Part shown: in pieces, positions 16,685 to 25,714 of the stretch
Layout: each line of letters starts with the position of its first letter
Numbering within the stretch: position 1 is the first letter of the stretch
Source: Nitrospinia bacterium
Lineage (GTDB): Bacteria > Nitrospinota > Nitrospinia > Nitrospinales > JAJDAT01
NCBI GenBank assembly: GCA_029261715.1
Contig: JAJDAT010000001.1
Coordinates: 124,001 to 188,000, forward strand
Reading direction: 5' to 3'
DNA: 64,000 nt
The notes under the pieces: model-generated
The model's database searches: none
The model's input: only the letters and a program-made list of their open reading frames with translations
What the model was told of the DNA's origin: nothing
Made by a program: the position numbers and the translations under genes

Positions 16685-18883
16685 TCAAACGTTTTTTATT
16701 TTATATCTTCTTTCAGATATTTCTAATAATTTCCATAAGACAATTGGAATGTCCATAAGAATACTTCCCTCTATCTCATAAACGGTAGATTGCTTTGCCG
16801 CCTGAATCTCTAACGTTTCTGATTTATCTCCAACTATCGAATCTTCACCGTAGAACTCTCCCGGCTCTATCGCGTCTATAAGTTCGCCTTTAGAATAGAT
16901 TTCCAACTCCCCCTCCTTCAGCAATATCAATTCGGGTTTACCGCCTATCAAGCGTTTTTTCCCCATAGGGTATTGCGCAATTTTAAATCGCTGGGAAATT
17001 TTATTTAGAGTCGGATATGAAACCATTTCCCCAAACAACCAAGTGTTTTGGAGAAACTCTCTATTGTCTATAGTCGTATGGTAATTTTGATACAGCTTAT
17101 TTCGTTTAATAAATTTATTATAAAAATTTCCGGGAATTTTAAGCGTTCTTATATAACTTTCAGCGCGAACAGTTTCCATTGAAGAACAATTCATGAGTCC
17201 AGAAAGTTCACCCACTAAAGAACCGGTAGATATCATTCTTTGCCTACCAGTCTTAGAGTGAATTGTCTCTACCATCCCAGTTAATATCAAATAAATAAAG
17301 GGTGTTGTTTCTCCCCCTTTAATCAAAATAGTTCCCGCATTAAACGATTCAACCTGAAAGTTAAGCATCATTCGCAAATCTTCAGCGGGAGCGTCGGGAA
17401 AATAGTCTCGCATCAACTGAGCGGCAATCCGCATAGTATAATCTTGATTGCTTGATATTAAAACATCAACCATGCCAAAAGGAGCGCTCGATCCAATTTC
17501 TTTTTCTTGAACCGTAAGTTTTTCCGCTTTATGCGACAAAACAATTTTCTTGGAAACGTCTTCAAAAAAATCTTCTGCGTTGCCATGAATTAACCCACCC
17601 CCTACGTCGATCTTTTTAATATCGGCAGGTTCTAGATATTCCCCTTTTATTTGCTCGTAGTAAGATTGCGGTATTCCAGGCTCAGTCGGGTCGTCCGTTA
17701 TCATACCTTTAAGAATATCCAATGCGGTAATATCCGCCAAATGCGCGTAAGTACAATATCCTTTTTCCCAAAGCGTTCTAAAAGTATAAATATTGGTTTC
17801 TACAGGATGCGGAGATAAAGTCGGCTTAACTTCTAAACCCTCCACATTATTCCAAACGTCGAGTTCTAGATCGCAAATCTCAAAGTAATTTTCCAGATGG
17901 TCTATTCCCCAATTGAATAGCGCCGATAGTTTTTTAGTTACAGAAGCTCTAACCAAAGGCGTGGAATAAAATTTAATTCTGTGATCGGCCCGTAAAAGAG
18001 TAGGTAGTCCCGCAAAATGATCGTCGTGACCATGAGTTTGGAAAATACCTTCGATTTCATTCACTCCAATACCCAACGCCGTTAAACTCGTTAAGATATT
18101 AGGTCCAGCATCGATCAAATAAATCTTTTCCTGAAAAACTAAAACACTCGACATACACGGACGGTTGATATCCCACCCATCGCCATCTCCCGAATGAATG
18201 ACCGAAAAATATTCCGGTTTAACTTGATAAAACCCTAATTCGTAAGCCGGCTCATATTCTTTATCCAAAGATAACGTTAAATCAACCTCTACAGATTCCT
18301 CTTTATAAGTAAACTCATAGCGGTTAAAACTATTCCGTTTAATTGAAATCCCGCCTCTTATTTCAACAGGCTCCTGCTCTACTACTCTTGAATCTAATAG
18401 CTCTTCTGTTTTTCGAATATTACCAAAAGCAAACTTGAGCTTAAGGCGCATCATTTCTTCCGCCTCTGCTTCGGCTATACCAGCTTCCATAATCTCTTCT
18501 TTGGAAGTCAAACCATAGTTTCCTCGATATATATACTCCATTTGGGCGCGCACTTGCTTCTTCTCGCCAATGAGAATTGGTTTGTTTCCTGTATTGTTCG
18601 GGTGATTTGGTAAAGCCATTCCCTGCATGTACAGCATTTGCAAAACAGGAAATTCAGCCAAATTCGAAAAACGCCCTTTTTGAACTAAAATATCGGACAG
18701 CAAAATTGCATTGGGACCAGATTGGTAAATCTGTCCATTCTTTTCAATATTCTTTATAAGCCCTTTTTTAATAAGGTGTTTTACAATATCTTCTGGGCAA
18801 CCGCACAGGCAATAAAAGTCCGCATTTTTTATTGCAATCCAAAAAACGCCAGATATAATTTTTATTTTTTCAATGTGCGCCAT
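16685..18883 (-). CDS. Metallo-beta-lactamase fold protein with cyclic-nucleotide-binding domains
   Basis: A 732-residue protein. An N-terminal 170-residue region of unknown type contains CLCGCP. An MBL-fold hydrolase follows, with SVLVFQEKIYLIDAGPN and the metal motif THGHDDHFAG (HGHDDH 284-289). The C-terminal 220 residues look like two CRP-type cyclic-nucleotide-binding domains (AGTILIKGGETTPFIYLILTG, then LILLKEGELEIYSKG ... PGEFYGEDSIVG). The order suggests an enzyme gated by a nucleotide. The partner REC-GGDEF-like protein follows 10 bases downstream and makes a c-di-GMP or cAMP link attractive, but the ligand is unproven. There is no signal peptide. Confidence 0.82.
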   Translation of the reverse strand: MAHIEKIKIISGVFWIAIKNADFYCLCGCPEDIVKHLIKKGLIKNIEKNGQIYQSGPNAILLSDILVQKGRFSNLAEFPVLQMLYMQGMALPNHPNNTGNKPILIGEKKQVRAQMEYIYRGNYGLTSKEEIMEAGIAEAEAEEMMRLKLKFAFGNIRKTEELLDSRVVEQEPVEIRGGISIKRNSFNRYEFTYKEESVEVDLTLSLDKEYEPAYELGFYQVKPEYFSVIHSGDGDGWDINRPCMSSVLVFQEKIYLIDAGPNILTSLTALGIGVNEIEGIFQTHGHDDHFAGLPTLLRADHRIKFYSTPLVRASVTKKLSALFNWGIDHLENYFEICDLELDVWNNVEGLEVKPTLSPHPVETNIYTFRTLWEKGYCTYAHLADITALDILKGMITDDPTEPGIPQSYYEQIKGEYLEPADIKKIDVGGGLIHGNAEDFFEDVSKKIVLSHKAEKLTVQEKEIGSSAPFGMVDVLISSNQDYTMRIAAQLMRDYFPDAPAEDLRMMLNFQVESFNAGTILIKGGETTPFIYLILTGMVETIHSKTGRQRMISTGSLVGELSGLMNCSSMETVRAESYIRTLKIPGNFYNKFIKRNKLYQNYHTTIDNREFLQNTWLFGEMVSYPTLNKISQRFKIAQYPMGKKRLIGGKPELILLKEGELEIYSKGELIDAIEPGEFYGEDSIVGDKSETLEIQAAKQSTVYEIEGSILMDIPIVLWKLLEISERRYKIKNV

Positions 18884-19214
18884 AGATATAGCTGTAAAGG
18901 CTGTAAATGTAATAACTCTCCGCAGATAAAAGAGCGGTAAATCTAGTTATAGAATCTATTATTTTTTTTTCGGAATATTTAAATAAATAGTATCTAAATA
19001 AAGATATAGAGTCAATTTGAAAATGAAAATCAAGGGTTTAGAGCTAATCAGACAAATTGAAATAAGTTGATTTAAGGGATCTTTTTTCCACAACAATAAG
19101 AAAAATTCGAACTTTTTCTATGAAAAATAGTCTTATTAAATAGATAAAATATTCTATTTATAATGGGACTAAATACTCAATGAATCATTTTCACTATTCA
19201 TCTAGGAGGCAAAT
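18884..19214. other. Divergent spacer, AT-rich
   Basis: Upstream regions of the MBL gene (minus) and the VOC gene (plus). No gene or repeat is supported. An AGGAGG ribosome binding site lies at its right edge. Confidence 0.5.
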
Positions 19215-19586
19215 ATGGAAAACCAGTCTATCGAGGAAATAATTCCAATAAATGTTGTGACTAATATTGAAAGAGCCGTCGCCTTTTATACAGAGAAATT
19301 AGGGTTTTCCATTTCATTCAAATGGAGAGAACCCATTGATTATATAATTCTTGAGTGTCAAGACCGGCATATCCATCTAACTTTGAAAAAAGAAAAGAAA
19401 CCATCAATCGTCTATATTATTTTCAATGAAGTGGTCAAACTTTATGAAAAACTCAAAACAAAAGACGTAACAATTACAAGCGAACTTGAAACATTGCCTT
19501 GGGGCATGATTGAATTTGAGATAACAGACCCCGATGGCAACCAGCTCATTTTTGGCGAACCGGTTAACCACGAAAAAAACGAATAA
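19215..19586 (+). CDS. VOC-superfamily (glyoxalase/bleomycin-resistance-like) protein
   Basis: A 123-residue single VOC module. It has the opening VTNIERAVAFYTEKLGFSISFKW, a mid metal-ligand region with HIHLTL, and the closing EFEITDPDGNQLIFGEP, typical of VOC dioxygenases and resistance proteins. A strong AGGAGG lies 7 bases before the ATG. It is a lone gene; substrate unknown. Confidence 0.85.
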   Translation: MENQSIEEIIPINVVTNIERAVAFYTEKLGFSISFKWREPIDYIILECQDRHIHLTLKKEKKPSIVYIIFNEVVKLYEKLKTKDVTITSELETLPWGMIEFEITDPDGNQLIFGEPVNHEKNE

Positions 19587-19629
19587 CCCAGACCGATGTC
19601 ACTATATTAAATAAGTAAATGCGATCTAT

Positions 19630-19839
19630 CTAAGTTTTTTCAACGATACAAAGAGCGCTCAAAAAATTCTTATCGACGCCTTTTTCCTTAATCACATTAT
19701 TGGGTAAATTCCATATCCTAAAAGAGTCGATCAAAAATGAACAAACAGAGTCATTTTTCTTTGGTAAAGCGCTGTCATTAACTAAAAAATCCACTCTTTT
19801 ACAAAGTGTCGCTCTATCTCCGAATCTTCCACTCTTCAC
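19630..19839 (-). pseudogene. Truncated paralogue of a PAS-domain C-terminus
   Basis: This 69-codon piece aligns over its full length with the last 70 residues of the REC-PAS protein at 58851-59711. Examples are GRFGDRATLCKRVDF against [15 protein letters not shown] and IDSFRIWNLPNN against [12 protein letters not shown], then FLSALCIVEK against [10 protein letters not shown]. The first methionine would be a GTG with no clear ribosome binding site, and a TGA lies a few codons upstream. The receiver and the first half of the PAS domain are absent, so it is a leftover fragment of a duplicated or transferred gene. Confidence 0.6.
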
Positions 19840-19991
19840 TGCTTTTTTTAAACGTCACTCATTCGTTTTATATTATGCTGTCAAAAAATTACGCCACCAT
19901 TACAGAATGTTTTGGCTGATTTTAATAAAATTATTAAAAGCACACTGTCACAATTAAGAAAACTTTTTGCACCTTATTGGTTTGACATAGC

Positions 19992-22007
19992 ATGCTTTCA
20001 AATAAAACATCTCAAAGTCGCCTATTATTTTTAGTAATCCTGGTTCTATTGGTATTAGATTTAAGCCGATCGATATACGCTCGCACTGGGTACGCCACTC
20101 CTAATGAATACTGGGAACCCACTCCAGAGAAATATCAAAACCTGCAATGGCCTCCAGGAACCAAAGCGCCAGGCAATTTAGAATTAGGTGAACAGATTTT
20201 CTTAGAAAAGTGCGCGATCTGCCACGGACCTGATGGACGTGGCAATGGTCCCGCCGCTCCTTCTATGATTCCCCATCCAAGAGATTTCACTAAAGGACTC
20301 TTCAAATACAAATCAACGAATCAAGGTTTGCCCCCAACCGATGAGGATTTAATATCGACCGTCAAAAATGGATTGAACGCAAGCGGCATGCCGTATTGGA
20401 AAGACCTCTTAAACGATAAAGAGATTCAAGCTGTCGTCGGTTTTATTAAAAGCCTGTCTCCTGTTTTCGATCAATCTAAGCCCACAACCATTCAAATTAT
20501 AAAACCCAATACAGTCGGACAAGCTAGCGTTAAAAATGGAGAAAAGTTATACCAAACGCAAGGTTGCTCCGATTGCCACGGAGCAGCAGGAAAAGGTGGC
20601 ATGAAATTAAAAGATTTTAAAGGATACGACGTTATTTCCAGAGATCTAACCGCTCCTTGGACTTTTAGAGGAGGAAACTCTCCTGAACAGATTTGGTTAC
20701 GAATAACTACCGGGCTATCTCCAGGTCCAATGCCCTCTTATGAGAAAACCTTAACATCTCAAGAACGTTGGGATATCGTCCACTATCTTCAATCCATTTT
20801 TAGATTAGCCCCCTGGCAAGCGGGAGGAAAATTTGAAGGCCCCGGTTTCCAAGCCGACCTTAAGAAAAGAGGCGAATACCTGGTTCATGCGGAAATGTGC
20901 GGTCTCTGCCACACTCAGGTTAATTCAACAGGAATTTATCGCGGCGATAATTTCTATCTAGCTGGAGGCATGCGCGTAGAAGCCTACCCCTACGGAGTAT
21001 TTGTTTCAAAAAATTTAACGTCAGATGTTAAAACCGGCTTGGGAAAAAGAAGTGTCGAAGAAATCGCCAATGATATCCGCACCGGAAGAACACCGCAAAA
21101 AGTTCTCAATATTTGGGGAATGCCTTGGATGTATCTCCACGGTCTTAGCGACCAAGACGCCAAAGCAATCGCTTCCTATTTAACAACGTTGCCTCCAGTC
21201 GAAAACGCTATTCCAGAAACGCTTCATTTTGGCTTTTTAGAAACAGTGATTGCCAAAACATATTATTTTCTAACGACCCAACAAGGAATTAAAACCCTTA
21301 CCTACGCAGACGGGAACTATGGCCGAACACAATCAGGATTCAATAAAGCTTTGCCGCAAGAACTATTCGTCACATGTCAATGGGTCTTTCTTACTCTAGC
21401 GGTCTTCCTATTTCTTAAACACAAAAGTAAAACCAGGCAATTTGTTATCCTATCAATCCTGGGAATAATTGGATTCATGAGTTGGGTTATTTACAATTAT
21501 CCCGCTCTGGATTTCATTCCCCCCAATGAGATTTATAAAGGAGCCACTAAGGGAACCTTTCAGATAAACTCTACCGAATTCAAAAACCTTCAAGAAGCCG
21601 AAATGGCAAGCAGAGGTCAATACTTATTCACCGTAGCGTCTTGCGCATACTGTCATGGAAACGACGGTTCTGGAGGAGCCAAGATAAGTTGGAAATCCGG
21701 ATTTGGGTCCATATGGATTCGCAACATCACGCCCGATCCAGAAACTGGAATAGGAAGTTGGAGCGATCGCGAAATTACTCGCGCTATCCGCAGCGGCATC
21801 ACTCCAGACGGCAGAACTCTGCATTGGCAAGGAATGATCTGGGACCACGCAAGCAATTGGGATGAAGAAGATATCCGATCTCTAATAAGCTATCTTCGAG
21901 TCATACCACACGTCAAAAAATTAATTCCCCAAAGCAAACCTGCAAGCGAATCGGATTGCGCGATCTACGTCGTTTTTCTCGAACCGGAGAATACAACCGA
22001 TTGCTAA
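19992..22007 (+). CDS. Membrane-anchored four-heme cytochrome c
   Basis: A 671-residue exported cytochrome. An N-terminal signal-anchor (residues 10-30) is followed by three cytochrome c modules with heme sites CAICH (74-78), CSDCH (192-196) and CGLCH (303-307). Two membrane helices follow (about 461-477 and 483-502), then a fourth module with CAYCH (551-555). Met ligands are likely in the GMP motifs (SGMPYW, GPMPSY, GMPWMY, QGMIWD). Modules 1, 2 and 4 are mono-heme class I types. It probably shuttles electrons in the periplasm to or from a membrane oxidoreductase; the partner is not encoded here. The start is the ATG whose next residues form the signal segment. Confidence 0.85.
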   Translation: MLSNKTSQSRLLFLVILVLLVLDLSRSIYARTGYATPNEYWEPTPEKYQNLQWPPGTKAPGNLELGEQIFLEKCAICHGPDGRGNGPAAPSMIPHPRDFTKGLFKYKSTNQGLPPTDEDLISTVKNGLNASGMPYWKDLLNDKEIQAVVGFIKSLSPVFDQSKPTTIQIIKPNTVGQASVKNGEKLYQTQGCSDCHGAAGKGGMKLKDFKGYDVISRDLTAPWTFRGGNSPEQIWLRITTGLSPGPMPSYEKTLTSQERWDIVHYLQSIFRLAPWQAGGKFEGPGFQADLKKRGEYLVHAEMCGLCHTQVNSTGIYRGDNFYLAGGMRVEAYPYGVFVSKNLTSDVKTGLGKRSVEEIANDIRTGRTPQKVLNIWGMPWMYLHGLSDQDAKAIASYLTTLPPVENAIPETLHFGFLETVIAKTYYFLTTQQGIKTLTYADGNYGRTQSGFNKALPQELFVTCQWVFLTLAVFLFLKHKSKTRQFVILSILGIIGFMSWVIYNYPALDFIPPNEIYKGATKGTFQINSTEFKNLQEAEMASRGQYLFTVASCAYCHGNDGSGGAKISWKSGFGSIWIRNITPDPETGIGSWSDREITRAIRSGITPDGRTLHWQGMIWDHASNWDEEDIRSLISYLRVIPHVKKLIPQSKPASESDCAIYVVFLEPENTTDC

Positions 22008-22017
22008 AAACAAAAAA

Positions 22018-22045
22018 GCCTCTAACTCCTATCAGAGTTAGAGGC
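22018..22045. terminator. Bidirectional terminator between convergent genes
   Basis: GCCTCTAACTC, six-base loop, GAGTTAGAGGC: an 11-bp perfect stem. Six A precede it, giving a U-run on the minus strand. It serves both the cytochrome gene and the convergent outer-membrane protein gene. Confidence 0.85.
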
Positions 22046-22125
22046 TTATAAAACTATAAATCACACAAATAAAACTTACTTAAGCGGTAACAAACTAATG
22101 CATACTTAAATTCTTAGAAGCTGTT

Positions 22126-23025
22126 TTAAAAGCTGATAATCATATCGATGTGAGTTCGCCAATCAATATAGTCTTTCCTATCCGTAACAGGAACTTCGTA
22201 GTTTCCTCCTAAGCGGATATTATCGTTAACCACATAGCGGACCCCAGCAGCTACTAGAGCAATATTACCAGAATCAGTAGAGCCAAAGTTTAAGATGTCC
22301 GCTCCTTCAAAATCTCCAGCGGTCCGGTTTCCATTTCCAATATTAGCGTAACCATTGAATTCAACAGTTGGAAATAAATTGGGATAAATTTCATAATTTG
22401 CCGTGGCAGAATAATGAAACAAAGAACTATTATCATCGCTGTCTATAGCAATATTTGGTCCGAAGCTTCCTTGCAAACCTAATTTGCCAAAAGCTTTACT
22501 ACCCGTAGCAAATATATCTACGAAACCGGAACCATTACCCTGAAGTCGGATGCCGCTAGTAACCAAAGTGCCTGTAGGCGGTTCGTACTCAACACCAACA
22601 GTGAAAATGCTATTTGCTTTCGCATCGGAATGCAGCGCATACTTAAATCCCACTGAAATATTGGCTAAACCTTCATCGTCATCCAATCCAGCTTTAAAGT
22701 TAGCATTAGCAAAACCATCCTTAGAAGCGATAAACCCCAAACGTTCCGTTAAGGCAACTCTCACTTCGGCGGCATATAAATTGATGTTACCGCCAGTAGA
22801 GGCAAAGGTTGGCGCAATATCCGTGTATTGGTGAATAAAGCGTATTTCAGTGGTTATATAAGGCGTTTCGTTAAATAACGGATTAGCGATCGGCGGCACA
22901 TACCGCTTGTGTTTAGTTGGCCCCTCTCCTAGGGAACCATGAAAATCCCAGTCTATCGCCCAAGCCGGATTGGCAATAAACAGCCCAACAATAAAGACAA
23001 CTTTTAATGCACTTCTAAAGCTCAT
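22126..23025 (-). CDS. Outer-membrane beta-barrel-like protein
   Basis: A 299-residue protein with a clear signal peptide (MSFRSALKVVFIVGLFIANPAWA, cleaved after AWA). The rest alternates hydrophobic and polar residues with many Gly/Asn turns and ends in an aromatic C-terminus (DMIISF), typical of outer-membrane barrels. Motifs such as VGFKYALHS, GLQGSFGPNI and AAGVRYVVNDNIRLGGNYEV are strand-like. It may be a porin or transporter-like barrel; substrate unknown. Confidence 0.75.
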   Translation of the reverse strand: MSFRSALKVVFIVGLFIANPAWAIDWDFHGSLGEGPTKHKRYVPPIANPLFNETPYITTEIRFIHQYTDIAPTFASTGGNINLYAAEVRVALTERLGFIASKDGFANANFKAGLDDDEGLANISVGFKYALHSDAKANSIFTVGVEYEPPTGTLVTSGIRLQGNGSGFVDIFATGSKAFGKLGLQGSFGPNIAIDSDDNSSLFHYSATANYEIYPNLFPTVEFNGYANIGNGNRTAGDFEGADILNFGSTDSGNIALVAAGVRYVVNDNIRLGGNYEVPVTDRKDYIDWRTHIDMIISF

Positions 23026-23592
23026 TACGCTCTCCCCCCACGTTAAAAAAGGAACTTACCACTTAGTTACTTCTTCTTAGAATGTATGATATATAGCGAT
23101 CTTATCAAAGATTCGTAGTTTTTCAATAGGTTAGATCAAAAATATGCGGATTTATTCCACGATTTTTCAACTATTTTCAAATCAGGGAGGAAAATAGAAT
23201 TACTAAAAATCTTATTGAACCGTAAAGGACGCCAAGGGCGCAAAGATAGAGAATATATATTGTTAGCGTTGAGCAAAAGTTTGCTTAATTAAAACTAGCC
23301 CCCTCCGCATGTCTTCCTGAGGCGATATTTTTAATATCGGCGAAGGATCTCGCCTCGATTAAATAGTCATTCCGAGCTTGTCGAGGAACCTCATGCGCCC
23401 CAACCCCTTGCCTTTAAATCCTTTGCGTTCTTAGCGTCGCATTAAACTCTATGGCTAAAAATAACTCCACTTGGGTAACACACCAGGCTTGACTTCTAAC
23501 ACAGTTACTTTGCGGTAAATAGCCTTTTCAGTAAATAGCCTCTTTATCAAATTTTAGTTGACTATCAAATTATACGTGCACATACTCTTATT
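23026..23592. other. Intergenic region with imperfect inverted-repeat element
   Basis: About 570 bases without a gene. A left arm near 23224-23247 (GGACGCCAAGGGCGCAAAG) and a right arm near 23421-23443 (complement GACGCTAAGAACGCAAAGG) bracket about 200 bases. That interval also contains the REP-like sequences CGAAGGATCTCGCCTCGATT (also near the window start) and GAGCTTGTCGAGGAACC. It looks like a non-coding, MITE-like or composite repeat. Confidence 0.5.
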
Positions 23593-24054
23593 ATGAAAAC
23601 AAACAAAAAGTCAAATATTCCAAAGAAAAGCGATCACGTGCAAAACTGTACAAGTTTCAATTTGCGAAAAGCTTCCAGGGCCGTCACTCAATTATTTGAT
23701 GAAGCCTTAAAACCCTGCGGATTATATTCTACTCAATTTACTTTGTTGAACGCGATTAACCTCTCGGATTCGGCAACCATTACAAAGTTATCGCAAGCAT
23801 TGGTAATGGATCGAACCACGTTGACTCGCAACCTAAACCCCTTACAAAAAAGCGGATGGATTGAAGTTGTTTCTGGAGAAGATAGAAGAACCAAAACATT
23901 ATCAATCACCAAAGCAGGAAAGCAGGTCTTAAAAGAGGCGACAACGTATTGGGAAGAGGTACAAACCCAGGTTGTTAAATCTCTTGGAAAAAAGCAATGG
24001 GAAGAATTGCTCGACAAACTGGATCTAGTGGTCGCCAAACTCAGTCCATACTAA
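23593..24054 (+). CDS. MarR-family transcriptional regulator
   Basis: A 153-residue winged-helix protein. The MarR pattern is clear: FNLRKASRAVTQLFDEALKPCGLYSTQFTLLNAI, a recognition-helix region TKLSQALVMDRTTLTRNLNPL, and the wing GWIEVVSGEDRRTKTLSITKAG. It lies 46 bases upstream of the [4Fe-4S]/SCP2 gene on the same strand, so that gene is its likely target. Ligand unknown. Confidence 0.9.
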   Translation: MKTNKKSNIPKKSDHVQNCTSFNLRKASRAVTQLFDEALKPCGLYSTQFTLLNAINLSDSATITKLSQALVMDRTTLTRNLNPLQKSGWIEVVSGEDRRTKTLSITKAGKQVLKEATTYWEEVQTQVVKSLGKKQWEELLDKLDLVVAKLSPY

Positions 24055-24100
24055 TTTTCTTAGCCACAAAAGGTGTATATACATATAAATCGAGAACAGA

Positions 24101-25444
24101 ATGAACACTCAAACTAAAGAAACAAACTTAAACTTCAAACCATTAAATAGTGATAGTTTCTCTTTAAAAGCTAAGCGCCAAAACATTACAGTGGAAAAAA
24201 TCCGTAAAATCGCATTCGAAGAAGGCGCTGACGACATAGGATTTGTCAATCTAAACCGCCCTGCCCTGCAAAGCGATAAAAACAAACTACAAACCGTTTA
24301 TCCAAAAACCAAAACAGTCATTTCTCTAGTCAAGAAAATGAATCGGGAGAATATCCAAAGCCCCGCCCGTTATGCAGCGAATGTAGAATTTCACCATACC
24401 ATTGACGATATTACAAATATCGCCTGCCGTATACTCCGCAGATTAAATGATTTAAACATTCGAGGCGTTGTGCCTGCGGTTCGATTCCCAATGGATATGA
24501 ACGCTTTAGGTAAAGATGCCCTTTCGCATGTCAGTCATAAACCCATTGCCGTAGAAGCGGGCCTGGGACAAATGGGGAAAAACCGTAACGTGATTCACCC
24601 AAAGTTTGGAAACTTCATTCTGTTGGAAACCATTTTGATCGACACAGAATTAGACCGTTACAATTTTCCCATAGAATATAATCCATGCGTCACTTGTAAA
24701 TTATGCGTAACCGCTTGCCCCGTTGGCGCTATCGGCATAAATGGAGATTTCAATTTCATGGCCTGTATGGACCATAACTATAGAGAATTTATGGGCGGAT
24801 TCCAGGAATGTTCTGAAACATTAGTTTCTTCAAAAAACATAGAACAATATCGAGAAAACTTTCGTGATAACGAAACCGCTTCCATGTGGCAATCCCTATC
24901 CTTTGGAGCAAATTATAAAGCTGCCTATTGCATGGCAGTCTGACCTGCGGGCGAAGAAGTAATACCGTCTTTTATAGAAAACAGCAAAAGCTTTGTTAAC
25001 GAAATACTTCGCCCCCTAAAAGAAAAGAAAGAACCCGTTTATGTACGTAAAGGATCACGCGCCGAACAGTTTGCGAGTAAAAACTCCGCCAAAGAGATCC
25101 GACACATAAAATCGCCGTATCGACCACAGAACATTAATTTTTTCTTAAGAGGAACCGCGTTGCAATTCAATCCAGAAAAAGCCAAAGACCTGGACCTCTC
25201 AATTCAGTTTCGCTTTCACGGAGATGAAAACGTAGATGCCTTCGTTGAAATCGCCAACCAAAAAATCAAAACCGAACGTGGCGACCATCCAAATCCCCAC
25301 ATTGAGGTTTCGGTAGACATAAAGACTTGGCTAATAATTGTTAACAAAGAAACAACCATAGTTTGGTCACTCTTAACTCGAAAAATGAAGACAAAAGGCC
25401 CCCCCTTATTATTGAAAAAATTTAAAAACTGCTTAGACGCTTAA
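24101..25444 (+). CDS. [4Fe-4S]/SCP2 protein with in-frame TGA (candidate selenocysteine or nonsense mutation)
   Basis: The frame reads for 447 residues apart from a TGA at 24941-24943 (codon 281). The N-terminal part is related to ferredoxin-like iron-sulfur oxidoreductases, with CVTCKLCVTACPVGAI as first cluster motif. The second motif reads YCMAV-TGA-PAGEE, where relatives are expected to have a Cys (CMAVCPAGE). After TGA the frame stays open for 166 codons. The end (from about residue 354) looks like an SCP2 sterol-carrier-type domain (LDLSIQFRFHG, PHIEVSVDIKTWLIIV). Either TGA encodes selenocysteine or a Cys codon mutated by one base. No selenocysteine machinery is in the window. It lies just after the MarR gene. 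Confidence 0.7.
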
Positions 25445-25714
25445 CGATCGCAGGCAATTCACAAGATTTTGAAACATAAAGCCTAAGTTTTTATACAACT
25501 TCTCTTCATACTCAAACAGCTAATTTTTCCTAATTTAAATAAGCCCTTAATAAACAAAAGTCACAAGTCATAACGTCTAATTTCTAAGAAGTTTTCTGCA
25601 ATCTGAAAATCATTATTATTTAATGGAAACAACACAAACTTTTCATTTACCAAACTTTTATTTTATGCCAAAATGCATCATCCAAAATTTATGTGAAGTT
25701 AAGGAGCGTGAACC

